This document shows positions 45,400 to 57,050 of a stretch of 64,000 nucleotides of DNA, in pieces; position 1 is the first letter of the stretch, and every line of letters begins with the position of its first letter. The stretch is from Pisaster brevispinus (Eukaryota > Echinodermata > Asteroidea > Forcipulatida > Asteriidae), in the NCBI GenBank assembly GCA_023634235.1, contig JAMKCF010000059.1:492414-556413 (forward strand), in the 5' to 3' direction. The notes beneath the pieces are model-generated. The model had not been told where the DNA came from. It was given only the letters and a program-made list of their open reading frames with translations, and did no database searches. Position numbers and translations under genes: made by a program.

Positions 45400-46010
45400 C
45401 AAACAATAACCCTTACCAAAGTAAGCTTTTATGGTCATTAAAACTTCAAATCAAAAACCCTAACCCTAACCCTTACCAAGTAAGTTTTTAAAGTCATTAC
45501 TTTACCATCGAGGGTCTCAGAGTGAAGTTGATGGAAAAACAGAGTCACACTACTTTGATCATAAGCCCTTACCTTAACCCTTATTAACTCCAAGTAAGTT
45601 TTAATGCTCATTTATTTAAAACTTTTCATTAAAAACCCTAACCTTAACTCCAACCTTAACCCTAACTCTTACCAAGTAAGTGTTGATGCTCATTATTAAT
45701 TAAAAGATTTTAATCAACAACTTTAACTCTTACCTTAAGTAAGTTTTTAAGCTCATTACTAATTAATTGATTTTGATTAACAACTTTAACCCTTACCCTA
45801 CTAAGAAAGTGTTTATGCTCATTATTAATTAAAAAGATTTTGATCAACAACTTGAACCTTGCCCTACTAAGTAAGTTTTTATGCTCATTAATCTAAAAAA
45901 TTTGATCACAAACCCTAACTCCAACCCTAAACCTAACCCTTACCAATTAAGTTTGTATGCTGATTAGTTTAAGACTTGCGATAACAAAACCTAACCCTAA
46001 CACTTGACAA
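45400..46010. repeat. Tandem array with telomere-like CCCTAA motifs
   Basis: About eight units of roughly 60-110 bp carry AACCCTAACCCTAACCCTTA-type tracts, then CCAAGTAAGTTTTTATGCTC and ATTANTTAATTNAAA. CCAAGTAAG-type cores fall at about 45,416, 45,476, 45,587, 45,672, 45,738, 45,803, 45,868 and 45,945. The CCCTAA runs are short and interspersed, so this is an interstitial, degenerate array rather than a telomere. Confidence 0.75.
45506..45560 (+). repeat. Exact-looking copy of exon-like sequence inside the array
   Basis: ACCATCGAGGGTCTCAGAGT, GAAGTTGATGGAAAAACAGA and GTCACACTACTTTGA are identical to 44,844-44,898. Surrounding units lack it. Confidence 0.9.
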
Positions 46011-47780
46011 TTTTTGCTCCGTTACCTTCTTTTGTTTTCTTTTGAGAACCATATCTCTCCTCTCTTTAGTACTTTTGATCAAAATTTGAACATGCTTTAA
46101 ATTTTTTCATAAGAAGGTATTTTTAAAAACAAACCATCAACAGGTTGATTTTTTTTATAAATCGTCAACAGTTTTCTTACAAAATTCAGTATTTCAAGTT
46201 TAATATTTATTCAGAATTTAGGAGACAGCCAGCAATGCATCCGGGTGTCTTTTGTACTCCCTATTTTATTTTTGGACGGCCTGAAAAACTGTCGGACTCC
46301 TTTAAGACGCCCTGTTTATTTGGCCAAGTAATTTTTTCGTACATATAGGAGGGGGGGGGGGGGGGGTTGTAAATTACATCCGAATACCAGTGTTGTAACT
46401 ACGCTAATCTAGCTGGTCGGCACTAACCAGTTCTTTTAAAAGCCAATTCAAGCAACGTTACAACTTTGCTGACCGGTACTTTTTTGCCGACAATGACAAA
46501 ACCGCAAGCGAGCAACAAATTCATGTGCGCTTGCATGAGTATTTGAAATAGAATGACAGAAACGAATCTTAATAAGAAAAAAGAAATTATGTGTGCACAA
46601 AAACGAAATTTAATGAATTAATAGCTAAAAAGAAAACCTAGTTTGAGTGGATGAGGGAAAAATGCGTGAATATAAATGCGTGTTAATAAAATGGAATGAT
46701 TTTGTTTTGTTGTTGCTGAAATTGGCCGAGAAAATCTAAGGTTAGCCAGACATTCTCCAGCCAGCCCTGTCTTCGGAGAATGATTGACACTCCTATTGAG
46801 ATGCTAATACGTCTTATCTTAATCCTCTGCAGTTTTTTTTTTACAATTGTTTCACTTAAAAGGCAAGCCACTGTGCTGAGTCTGTGGTTTTATGACCTGG
46901 TTTCGTGACCGTTCGGAGTGGGTGGGTGTTGCATTCTATTAAACCTGGAGAGTGTGTTGACATCTGCGGGCTTATAGCTTTGATTGGAATGGTAGAAACA
47001 GTTAACTGGAAATCGCAAGTTTCGTTTAACTGTTTGGGAAATAAGCCTAGGTGCAAAACATAAATAAATTGGAAAGGAATATTATTGTAGCAAGAACAAC
47101 CAGTCTGTGTGATTACATAAAGGTTCCTTTGACATCCAAGGATTTTATGTTTTAGTTGGAACAGTGCTCATGTGTACAAACCATTCCTACTGACAGGAAA
47201 AACATAAAAAGACTTGAATGAAATAAAAGTATGATTCTGGAGTCGATAACAATATAGCGTCCAGTTACAGAATGAAAACCCATTAGAATGATGTTTGTGA
47301 AAACCATAATTATTTTGCTGATCCCTTTTCGCAATCTTTTCTGGATAATGAATTAATGAATTAATATTATTTATTCTTGTTTGTACAGGAAAATCAAGAT
47401 TGGGCTCACGGGGAGCTTTGGAATCTACAAGAAGAAAAAATTGCCGCTTTGCACCCATCTATAAAATGCAACAAGCCTTGCAAAAATGATATTTTGCAGT
47501 AGTGAATTCAGTTGAAAAGCAGATCCTCTGCAGAATAGATACCATGAACAATGTAGCAGTCATGTTGGTGATAACACAGATGGAACACCTGACAATAACA
47601 AAGATAGAACACCAGAAATTCTGCACCAGACTGTTCCTAGGATACATACTTGCTCTGTAGAACTTTGATAACATCGTGAAGAATTTTTAGACAATAAGTC
47701 TGGGTTCCACTTGATATTGGGTATGTGGTTCTGGATGTAAAAGGATTCAAGTTCTGTGGGCTATGTATTAAGTTCTTATG
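46011..47780. other. No recognised gene
   Basis: A poly-G run lies at about 46,350-46,367. Minus-strand open frames at 47,168-47,458 and 46,856-47,056 show no exon boundaries that I trust. Confidence 0.35.
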
Positions 47781-47799
47781 TAATTAATTAATTGTTTTA

Positions 47800-47945
47800 T
47801 ATCTTTCTTTCTTTTTTTTTAAATTTATTTAGTTATGTATTTAATTGTTTATTTATTTATGTATCTAATTTTTTTAAATGTATTTATGTATTTATTCATT
47901 TTTAAAAAATTTATTTATTGATTTATTTATTTAATTTTCTTATAC
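47800..47945. repeat. TTTA-rich low-complexity tract
   Basis: Irregular TTTATTTA, ATGTATTTAA and related units; no fixed period. Confidence 0.8.
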
Positions 47946-47964
47946 ATAATTGTTCGGCAAAATA

Positions 47965-48720
47965 TAACTTCTGATTTATGGGGACATATCTGGTGGAAAA
48001 TGTTTATTTGAAGCTTTTAATATCTAATTAAAGAAGAAAACACTGCAAATTCGATCAATTCTTTGAAATACATTGTGTAATGTAGGTTATTTTCCACAAG
48101 ATGTTTGCACAAACATCTGGTTTATGTGGAAACATCTCGTGAAAAATGTTAAACAAATGTTCCTTTGAATCTTTTGATATTTTTAATTGTAGAAGAAAAC
48201 AATGCAAGTACTTTGAAATTAATTTTACAAAATTTTACAAAACTTTCTATTGTAAATTGTTTATAAAACAATGTTTTTAATAAATTGTTACACTTTCAGG
48301 ATCAAAACTTTCCCGATAAGTTTGTGTTAATTTATTTTCTGTCAGACTTGAAAATATTAATTTTGCAAAGAAAACAAAATCAGACTGCTTAAAAAATTTC
48401 ACATTTTATTTTCCACCAGATGTTTGCACCAAAACAAATGATTTATGCGGAAACATCTTGTGACAAATATGAATCCTGTGAATCTTTATATTTTAATTGT
48501 AGAAAGAAAAACAATGCAAATGCTTTGAAATAAATTAATAAAAACTTATGCTATTTAAATTTGTTTATGAACAACGTTTTTAATAAAGAGATACACTTTC
48601 AGCATCTAAACTTTCGAAATTGTTTTTTTATTTTCTGTCAAACTTGAAAATATTATTTTACTACAAAATTATACTGCCTAAAAAACGTCAAATATCGAAG
48701 ACACTACAGATATTTAATAA
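47965..48720. repeat. Diverged tandem repeat, ~320-bp main period
   Basis: ATGTGGAAACATCTCGTGA at about 48,123 and ATGCGGAAACATCTTGTGA at about 48,446 head similar blocks (TTTAATTGTAGAAGAAAACAA, TGCAA.TACTTTGAAAT, TTTCAGGATCAAAACTTTC). A shorter related unit lies at 47,979. Very AT-rich. Confidence 0.65.
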
Positions 48721-48785
48721 TTTCGAGGAAATTAATCTCCACATTATAAAAGGGATTTTTTTTTCAGGGGAAGTTAATTTTGAAT

Positions 48786-48862
48786 AAAAACTTTTTGATG
48801 ACAGAGGGCGCCCTCCACAATCAACAGAGGGCGCCCTTCACAATCAACAGAGGGCGCCCGTT
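48786..48862 (+). promoter_or_regulatory. Three tandem AGAGGGCGCC sites (CTCF-core-like)
   Basis: CAGAGGGCGCCCTCCACAAT, CAACAGAGGGCGCCCTTCAC and CAACAGAGGGCGCCCG repeat with a period of about 26 bp. The AGRKGGCR core of the CTCF recognition motif is matched by each unit (established motif; binding here is inference). Related single sites occur near 30,851, 55,731 and 57,064. Confidence 0.45.
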
Positions 48863-48954
48863 ACACTATATATTTAACATGTATAAACGTGTGTTTATAT
48901 ATACATCACGTGGTTCTAATATTCATCATGGTTAAAAATTATTAGTTTGCTGTG

Positions 48955-49050
48955 GATCGCCGATGGCCTAGCGGACAAGGTCACGCACGGGAGAGCAAGA
49001 TCGGAAGACCTGCTTGGGTTCGAATCCCGGCAAGTCACAAGGTAAGAATA
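48955..49050 (+). mobile_element. tRNA-like head of a SINE or tRNA pseudogene
   Basis: GATGGCCTAGCGGACAAGG has box A character and GGGTTCGAATCCC is a perfect box B. The anticodon arm region (ACGGGAGAGCAAGATCGG) does not form a canonical seven-base loop. A purine-rich GGGAGAGAGAG tract and poly-A follow, as in a retroposed copy. Confidence 0.5.
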
Positions 49051-49224
49051 GAGGTATAAGGTATATTGACATGCACTAACACTTACACGCACTAACATGC
49101 ACTAAGCACGACGCACAAGGCGGGACAGGCCAGGACGGAGGAAGGAGAGGGGAGGCGGACAGGGGAGAGAGAGAGAAGAGGGGTGGACAAATTTTTTTTA
49201 TCTCCCCCCCAAAAAAAAAAAAAA

Positions 49225-49410
49225 ATTGAAAAACCGTAAAATTAACGGTCTTTCATTTTTTTTAAATCAGCTGAAACGCACGCTCGTTGATTATTTTTCA
49301 TTTTCAAAAAAAAAAAAAAAAAAACATGAACAACCAAAAAATTTATGGTCTTTCATTTTTCTAAAATCGGCTGAAACGCACGCTCGTTAATTATTTTTTC
49401 ATTTTGGAAA
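49225..49410. repeat. ~110-bp tandem duplication
   Basis: GGTCTTTCATTTTTNTAAAT, CGGCTGAAACGCACGCTCGT and TNATTATTTTTCATTTT followed by an A run occur at about 49,240 and 49,349. Confidence 0.8.
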
Positions 49411-50139
49411 AAAAAAATTAAAATATGCAAATTTGGTGCCAAAAAACAATTTCAATTTTTGTATTGTTGAAATAAGAGCTTTAAAGTTACTTGAAATGCT
49501 TAATATCATGTTTAAATTGCTCTCCTACAAAAATTACACAAATTTATTTTGTTTACAATCACAACGTGCAGTTTTAAGTCTTTAAAATTTCTTTAAACAC
49601 CCTTTTAAGATGCTTTACTTCATGTCCGTACATTTCCACCATTTTATTACACACACAATTCAGAATCCCTCTGGTTTAACGGCCTAAAATGTTCTACATT
49701 ACGCTTTACAAGAACAGCATTCAAAAAAGTAACATTTAAAATGGCTAAAAGGCACATTTGTATTTGCATAGTTGGGAAAAAACTGATTCCCATGATTAAC
49801 ATAAAAGTACAACTCAGTTCTGGAAAATAAAAACTTAAATTACAATTTCCACATTTTGTCCAACTTTATCTGTAAGGTAACACTAAATATTAGCAATATC
49901 TGATGTTTAACTCCATGGTTTTTTAGAGCAAAATGAAGGGGGGAGGGTTCTTTTAATTCCTAAACCTAGAAGACAAGTTTGACATGTTTTTTACCTTTTT
50001 TGTGTTTGGCAAAATTAGTCTGGTAAATAATGTTAACATATCACTGTGAGTCAGAGTTGTTCGTTTGGAGACAGGGTACCAGACACAAGCGGCTACTGAC
50101 TGCTAGTCATTGAAGTTTTTAAAAAATCAGGAAAATGTC
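49411..50139. other. AT-rich DNA without a recognised gene
   Basis: No exon or repeat family recognised. The left end of the palindrome may lie within or before this stretch, because its partner would fall beyond 64,000. Confidence 0.35.
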
Positions 50140-50540
50140 TTAGTGTAGAATTTGCACAGTGCAGAACAAATTGGTTTCTTACTTTATAGCACACTAAAAC
50201 CTCAGCAAACTTGTGTCTACAAGTAACACCATCTTAAAGGCTAGGTCAATGCTAAACAATTTAACTTACATGTAATAACATACATACATTAATCTAACGA
50301 ACATCATCACAGCTGACCTACACGTAATTAGTGAGTTTGTTCTGAAAATTATAAGATGTTGTAGCAGCTTGACGTTTCTATAAAGTAGGACTGTGATCAG
50401 TTTCGAGAGACGTTTTATGATTACAGATTATACACAGTCCCTTTAGATGTGATACACTATTAAAGTTAGCTTTGTATTTCTTTTAATCTAGTTGAAAGTA
50501 CCTAAATGCAATGAAAAAGCAGTAGTATTAACAACGTGTA

Positions 50541-50829
50541 CAGCAGCGTTGTGGCCAAAAGGAGGCCTGGAGGGGCACATGCCCCCCCCCCAGCTGCCCC
50601 CCCCCCCCCGAAAAAAAAGAAAATCGCAATTTGTATACAAAAAAACAAATTTGTATAATCTAATGCAGTGAACGATCGCAATCGGGATCGCTACCACGGC
50701 CACAAAATGCCATAAGAGGATGATGGCTCCCTGCAGCGTCCCCCTTCCAAATTAAAAGCATGAGCCCCCTTCCCCCACTGACAAACACATTCCCCCCTCC
50801 CTACCGAAAAAGCCCTGGCTACGCCGCTG
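50541..50829. mobile_element. MITE with CAGCRGCGTNG ends, left-arm copy
   Basis: CAGCAGCGTTGTGGCC at the left and GGCTACGCCGCTG at the right are inverted ends. The interior is C/G-homopolymer-rich, with no coding capacity. The same element is at the mirror position 63,327-63,602, so it inserted before the arms were copied. Such CAGYGGCGTAGCC ends are widespread in DNA transposons of marine invertebrates (general knowledge). Confidence 0.7.
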
Positions 50830-51145
50830 GTAAACAGTCAAGGTATGTTTACATTATACAAGACATTGTCAGAATGCTCTATTCACTTCTGTACAAGTTA
50901 AAAATCTTCTTGGCATACATATAATTTATTGTATGCTTAAGCACAGTCGTTGGTACATGTGGTTTTAAAGTATCACGTGATGACTAGTAGTGAGGACGAT
51001 GATGTCCTGTAAATGTTGTGTAAACAGGCCCTTTTACAATGTGCATTTTTAACGTAACAACCCTACCTTAATATCCTAGAATTCTATAAGTTACAGATTT
51101 GAGGTTGCTTGATGCAGACAGACGATGACGTAGTTGAATTCACGG

Positions 51146-51226
51146 TTAAGACGGAAGCCAAGTGTTTTCTTCGGCTGAGCTTGTGCATCTCTCAAGGCAT
51201 TTCATTGTCAGATCATCTTGAATGTA
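51146..51226 (-). CDS. Candidate terminal exon, left arm
   Basis: Mirror copy of 62,926-63,006. After TTTTTATTGCAG the frame reads YIQDDLTMKCLERCTSSAEE then NTWLPS and stop. The acceptor is strong. Not recognised as a family. Confidence 0.3.
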   Translation of the reverse strand, partial: YIQDDLTMKCLERCTSSAEENTWLPS

Positions 51227-51287
51227 CTGCAATAAAAAAACAAAGAAGATGTATGCATGAAATTACTCCAGCCAAAGGTCAACAATT

Positions 51288-51377
51288 TTATATAACGGTC
51301 TTTGGGTCGTAATGAATCTTTAAAACCACAACAGGCATGTCAGGGGTCCTTTCAGCAACTCTATCTACAATTTCAAC
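51288..51377 (-). CDS. Candidate alternative terminal exon, left arm
   Basis: After CACTTTTCTGAG the frame reads VEIVDRVAERTPDMPVVVLK then IHYDPKTVI and stop (30 codons). The same frame stays open upstream into the minisatellite, so the exon call depends on the acceptor. The right-arm copy differs at two residues. Confidence 0.3.
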   Translation of the reverse strand, partial: VEIVDRVAERTPDMPVVVLKIHYDPKTVI

Positions 51378-51544
51378 CTCAGAAAAGTGCAAGAGCAGGA
51401 GACAGGGGAGGGATGCTGATAAGGAGTAAGACAGATAGATACTGATAGGATCCAAAGGGGAAAGACGACATGACACTATAGATACAGTTTGGATGAATAG
51501 GGAAGATGTATATTGGTGTAAGTGGATTGACAAATTACATGGCA

Positions 51545-53800
51545 CTAAAAAGGTGGCAATATGTTGGGGGATCCAGAGTGACAGGAAAGTGGGGATGGGT
51601 GTTTTTGTTTTTTACAGTAGGGCAGTAGAAGGGGTAACATGTTGGGGGAGGATCCAGAGTGACAGCAAAGTGGGATGCATGTTAGGGATTTGTTCAGTTG
51701 GGTTGTAGATAGGGGTCTAATGTAAGGGGAGGATCCAGAATGACTGCAAAGTGGGATACAGTTTGGGATTTTTACAGTAGGGCAGTGGATCAAAGGGGTA
51801 ACAGCTTTGGGGAGGATCCAGAGTGACAGCAAAGTGGGATGCACTTGGAATTGATACAGAAAGCCACTAGAAGGGGTCACTTTTAGGATCCAGAGTGACA
51901 GCAAAGTGGGATGCATGTTTGGGATTTGTACAGTAGGGCAGTAGAAGGGGGTAACGGTTGGTGTGGATCCAGAGTGACAGCAAAGTGGGATGCATTTGGA
52001 ATTGATACAGAAAGGCACTACAATGGGACACTTTTTAGGGGAGGATCCAGAGTGACAGCAAAGTGGGATGCATGCTTGGGATTTGTACAGTAGGGCAGTA
52101 GAAGGGGTAACATGTTGGAGGAGGATCCTGAGTGACAGCAAAGTGGGATGCATTTGGAATTGATACAGAAGACACTGGGTAACATGTAAGGGGAGGATCC
52201 AGGGTGGCAGCAAAGTGGGATGCATGTTTGGGATTTGTACAGTAGGGCAGTAGAAGGGGGTAACAGGTTGGGGGTGGATCCAGAGTGACAGCAAAGTGGG
52301 ATGCATGTTAGGGATTTGGTCAGTAGGGTTGTAGATAGGGGTCTAATGTAAGGGGAGGATCCAGAGTGACTGCAAAGTGGGATGCAGTTTTGGATTTTTA
52401 CAGTAGGGCAGTGGATCAAAGGGGTAACAGGTTTGGGGAGGATCCAGAGTGACAGCAAAGTGGGATGCACTTGGAATTGATACAGAAAGCCACTAGAAGG
52501 GGTCACTTTTAGAGTGACAGCAAAGTGGGATGCATTTGGAATTGATACAGAAAGGCACTACAATGGGACACTTTTTAGGGGAGGATCCAGAGTGACAGCA
52601 AAGTGGGATGCATGTTAGGGATTTGGTCAGTAGGGTTGTAGATAGGGGTCTAATGTAAGGGGAGGATCCAGAGTGACTGCAAAGTGGGATGCAGTTTTGG
52701 ATTTTTACAGTAGGGCAGTGGATCAAAGGGGTAACAGCTTTGGGGAGGATCCAGAGTGACAGCAAAGTGGGATGCACTTGGAATTGATACAGAAAGCCAC
52801 TAGAAGGGGTCACTTTTAGAGTGACAGCAAAGTGGGATGCATGTTTGGGATTTGTACAGTAGGGCAGTAGAAGGGGGTAACAGGTTGGGGGTGGATCCAG
52901 AGTGACAGCAAAGTGGGATGCACGTGGAACTGATACAGAAAGGCACTAGAAGGGGACACTTTTTAGAGGAGGATCTAGAGTGACAGCAAAGTGGGATGCA
53001 TGTTTGGGATTTGTACAGTAGGGCAGTAGAAGGGGGTAACAGGTTGGGATGGATCCAGAGTGACAGCAAAGTGGGATGCATTTAGAATTGATACAGAAAG
53101 GCACTACAATGGGACACTTTTTAGGGGAGGATCCAGAGTGACAGCAAAGTGGGATGCATGCTTGGGATTTGTACAGTAGGGCAGTAGAAGGGGTAACATG
53201 TTGGAGGAGGATCCTTAGTGACAGCAAAGTGTGATGCATTTGGAATTGATACAGAAGACACTGGGTAACATGTAAGGGGAGGATCCAGGGTGGCAGCAAA
53301 GTGGGATGCATGTTTGGGATTTGTACAGTAGGGCAGTAGAAGGGGGTAACAGGTTGGGGGTGGATCCAGAGTGACAGCAAAGTGGGATGCATTTGGAATT
53401 GATACAGAAGACACTGGGTAACATGTAAGGGGAGGATCCAGGGTGGCAGCAAAGTGGGATGCATGTTTGGGATTTGTACAGTAGGGCACTAGAAGGGGTA
53501 ACAGGTTGGGGGTGGATCCAGAGTGACAGCAAAGTGGGATGCATTTTGAATTGATACACAAAGGCACTAGAAGGGGTAACTTTTAGGGGAGGATCCAGAG
53601 TGACAGCAAAGTGGGATGCATGTTTGGGATTTGTACAGTAGGGCAGTAGAAAGGGGTAACAGGTTGGGGGTGGATCCAGAGTGACAGCAAAGTGGGATGC
53701 ACTTGGAATTGATTCAGAAAGGCACTAGAAGGGGACACTTTTAAGGGGAGGATCCAGAGTGACAGCAAAGTGTTTGGGGAGGGTCCAGAGTAGCAGCAAG
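51545..53800. repeat. ~80-bp minisatellite, left arm, about 28 units
   Basis: Units read GGATCCAGAGTGACAGCAAA, GTGGGATGCATG, then either TTTGGGATTTGTACAGTAGG (type A) or TTGGAATTGATACAGAAAGG (type B), then GCAGTAGAAGGGGTAACA or a variant. A and B types alternate over long parts, giving a higher-order unit near 160 bp. Minus-strand ORFs up to 253 residues come from the repeat, which keeps frames open because units are close to 81 bp. Confidence 0.95.
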
Positions 53801-54013
53801 CTAGGGTTGGGTGTTTTGGATCAAGGATTGTAGAAATGGGTCCCGTATATTAAGGGAGTAGATCCTGGGCAGTAGAACTAAGGGGTATTAATGGGGTGGA
53901 GTGCAAGGTACATACACTGTAACAGCACAGACGGACGTTCAGTTTTAATCAAAGATAGTGGTTAAAAATTTGTTGCATGTTATAGATTTATATAGATATT
54001 TTATTTAACTCAC

Positions 54014-54104
54014 CAGAACTTGAAGAATGAGTGAAGTTTAAGCTGATGATCTTCATTCATGGAATCACTATGTAGGAACTCACTGCACAAGGACCGAGAA
54101 TATC
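54014..54104 (-). other. Candidate second exon, left arm
   Basis: Minus strand: acceptor CTTTTCACAG, donor GTGAGT. The 91-bp block shares ATATTCTCGGTCCTTG and AATGAAGATCATCAGCT with 59,670-59,753, and both splice sites are conserved while an 8-bp indel lies between the two copies. Conserved splice sites with a frame-changing indel suggest UTR or non-coding RNA, or loss of coding in one copy. Confidence 0.4.
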
Positions 54105-55590
54105 CTGTGAAAAGAGATAAATAGAAAACAAAGATTTGAGCAAAATGGAAATCTTCATGCAGGCTGTTGCAGTAATATTTAAGCATTGAGTGCACCTGTG
54201 GCCTTATCTGGTTCCTAATGCAATTTTAACTATCTAACTTATTGAAAATTTTCATATGCTAGTACAAAAAGTTTTCAAAGTCAATGATTTAAGCACTATG
54301 TGGTTTTAAACTAGCAAGGTGAAATCAAATGTCCTAACAAAAAATTGTTAAAAGAACAAATCTCACATGACAGGAATTGCAATACAACCTGGTCACCACA
54401 TCAAAACCGCAACACTTTCTGCCGTTTACATGCACCACTTATTCTCTGAACACACAAGTCTATGGACCTCCTTTTTGTAATAATATTGATTGAAACAAAG
54501 CCAAGTTCATTTGTTTGTTTTTTCAAGAATTTTCATGAAAAAAATATTGTCTTTAATTATCTAGAGTAGCTTTCTCTTTTCGTCCTTCACTTCTGTGACT
54601 ACAAGTTTAAAGTTACTTTCTTGTTTCAACCTAGGTCATCAGGTCACTTTTGCTTTGTTTGTTTGTCTCATATATTATTTCTTTTATTTCATTTGAATGC
54701 CTTTGTTCATTTGAAATTCCGGTAGTTACTGTACTTGTATATTTGCAATAAAAAATTGTTTGTTGTTGGACTGATATTGAATCGATTTACCAGGTTTGTT
54801 TGCTGCCAGGTCAAAAGTTGACAGAATTTATTGTACATGTAGGCTTAATGCTTCTAAAGCCTAATTGTAAAAGGCCTAGCCATAAATCCCTTGTTTCACA
54901 GGAATTCCCATAAAAAGTATCCATAACTCTTGTCACTGATGGCACAATGGATAGCGGCTATTTCAAACCATTTGCATGATAACTGTGTATGGTCAGAATG
55001 TCTTGTATTTTGTATTGTATGCCATTTCATTTCGTAGCAATGGGCTTGTTGTGATGGTTGTTGTGGAACTGGCCAAAAGCACAAAGTTTCCACATGGTTC
55101 GAAAAAAAATTGTTAGGACTACAGTATGGTTGTTGTTGTTGTATACACAATTATACACAAAATCATCACTACGGCGTCAGATCTATATCTCTGAACTGTC
55201 TACGACTCGAGGGACAGTGAGTGTGAGTTTGTTTGTGGCACAAAAAGCTCTGAGCAGAGACATTGAACTATTTCAAAGAAACTCGTGATAATAAAACTGG
55301 TGTGCAGGACTGCAGTTAACACCCCAAACAGTAACGACTTCGTACTAGTCTACTATGTAAGATCAGTCACTCTGTCTCTCTCCGCTGTGTGCAGTGTGTG
55401 GAGACGGGAGGAGGAACTAGGAATGGCGGGTGTACGTCACTGCCGACCGACTAACGGACTCAGAGTACAGTCAAACCTGCCAAACGCTGTCTTTTTTAGA
55501 CAATTGTAACAAATCTGTACTCGTCCAATGATCTATAAACAATTTTCATACATTACAAAGTAAAAACTGAACATGAAAATCCGTACTTAC

Positions 55591-55740
55591 ATGAGTTTTG
55601 TTATGAAAACATTTCACTTTGAAGACACACGACACGTCGTTTAAAAGCAGACGACGACAGCTCATTGTTATTGTCCATTACGTTCCGGGTACTCACTACG
55701 CATGTGCAGCAAATGATGCAACGTGAGAGGGCGCCCTGTC
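55591..55740 (-). other. Candidate first exon, left arm, head-to-head with the right arm
   Basis: Donor GTAAGTACGGATTT is shared with the right arm (57,187). Upstream it shares GAGCTGTCGTCNTCTGC, GACGTGTC and TCTTCAAAGTGAAAT. A frame starting MSCRRLLLNDVSCVFKVKCF runs through the donor in phase 0 but meets a stop in the second exon. CACATGCGTAGTGAG and AGGGCGCCCT lie just upstream, as expected of a start-site region. The 5' end is not known. Confidence 0.4.
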
Positions 55741-55747
55741 TTGAACC

Positions 55748-57050
55748 TTTATTATTTTTTTAGCTACATGCTTATAAACGATAGAGAATTAGAAAGAATG
55801 TTTGATCTTTTCAGAGCCAACTCCTCCCAAAAGAGATTTTACATAATAGTTCTACCCGAAGGTTTACTATTTGTAATTATTTCTTTTTTTTCCACACCAT
55901 GCAAAGCTTCAATTAACATCACTTATATGAACTGTCTTATTTGTTATTTTGTTTAAATTTTAATCTCCTTTTTCTCAACCATTTACTGTTTCTCAGGGGT
56001 GACCATTCATTTCTCTTTCTAATAAGATACAAACGTTATTGCCCTCACTGTTTCCCCGTGTCCGTTTTGTTGTAATACCCTCCCCCCCCCAAAAAAAGGG
56101 GAAATAACCCCCAAAAACAAAAACGCGGGGGGGGGGGGGGACGACAACAAAATAAATAACTAAAGCACGCTTGCAACTTGTCTATGTGTTTTCCCATCCC
56201 TGACCAACTTTTGGGAGGAAAAATAGTCTGATGCCATTATAAAACAACTATTTTTGAGCCTGAAATTACAGTGAGGGAAATAATTTCGGTAATAATGGCC
56301 TGTGGTGATTGTTTTGAAACAACTTTTCAACAAAACATAAAATATGACAGTTCATCTGGGGTGCACTCAGACTAAATAGGGCAAAATCCATGGGCCAAAC
56401 TGATCATCATAATTTGTAACCCCAAAAAGTCTTTTGAAAAATAAATTGTTCGGGGTCATGCGACTAATTGACTGTGTATTACGACAAGACCACGGCCTGG
56501 GGGCTTTGTGCTTCAGCTTTTTAGGAGACTTGGTAAATTTAGGCTTTAAAGTTTTGGCTTGGGAACTAGAGACGGCTTCATGAAAACTGGCAGCAAGTTT
56601 GTAAGGAAAAAACACATTTTCTGGGTTTTTTTTCTGGGGTAGTTAGCAACAATTCTAAACGGCTGACCTGCCAATCAAACGCAAATAAATCTAAAGTCAT
56701 TGGTTGGCCGAAAATATGTTTGATTGGTTTTCAAGAGGCTGATGAGAGACTTTAAATATTTTTTTTAGTATTTTTCTCATCGACCTCAGTCGTCACTAAT
56801 TCCAGGGTTTATGAGCGAGCAAGGCATACTGGGGGGAAATGGCGCGGCGAGATCGATCACCCCTGTGACGAGGTCGAGGTCGCATCTTACCTATTTATTA
56901 GGTATTATATGTCTGCTCGTCGCACCATCGTCTCCATCGTTGTATTGATATAAATAATAGAGATCAATGGTCGCACCCACGGTCGCACCCACGGTCGCAA
57001 CCACAGACATTATAATTAAGGTATTGTCTGTGGTCGCAACACCCATCTTT
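55748..57050. other. Central spacer of the palindrome
   Basis: Single-copy between the arms. It contains a poly-G run (about 56,127-56,140), a copy of the dispersed repeat of 38,095 (56,560-56,790), a short GGTCGCACCCAC tandem (56,967-56,995) and an inverted pair ACCACAGACA / TGTCTGTGGT (57,000-57,035). If the two first exons are real, this is a bidirectional promoter interval of about 1.3 kb. Confidence 0.6.

Larger units (their letters stand above)
50140..55747 (-). repeat. Left arm of a giant palindrome
   Basis: Read on the minus strand this arm matches 57,051-64,000 in order: first exon, flanking intron blocks (GTTTGTTTGTGGCACAA, ATTTCAAAGAAACTCGT), second exon, ~80-bp minisatellite, candidate terminal exons, and a MITE. 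Position 50,140 pairs with 64,000 and 51,541 with 62,611, so the outer 1.4 kb has only about 12 bp of net length difference and almost no substitutions. The inner part (54.0-55.7 kb) is clearly more diverged. Confidence 0.9.

Noticed and set aside
45400..46010. Chromosome end (CCCTAA repeats)
   Set aside because: CCCTAA runs are only two to three units long, separated by unique-like sequence and followed by 18 kb of ordinary DNA.
51545..53567. Minus-strand ORFs up to 253 residues (repeating HPTLLSLWIL...CPTVQIPN)
   Set aside because: They are translations of the ~80-bp minisatellite; open in several frames and restarting at arbitrary units.
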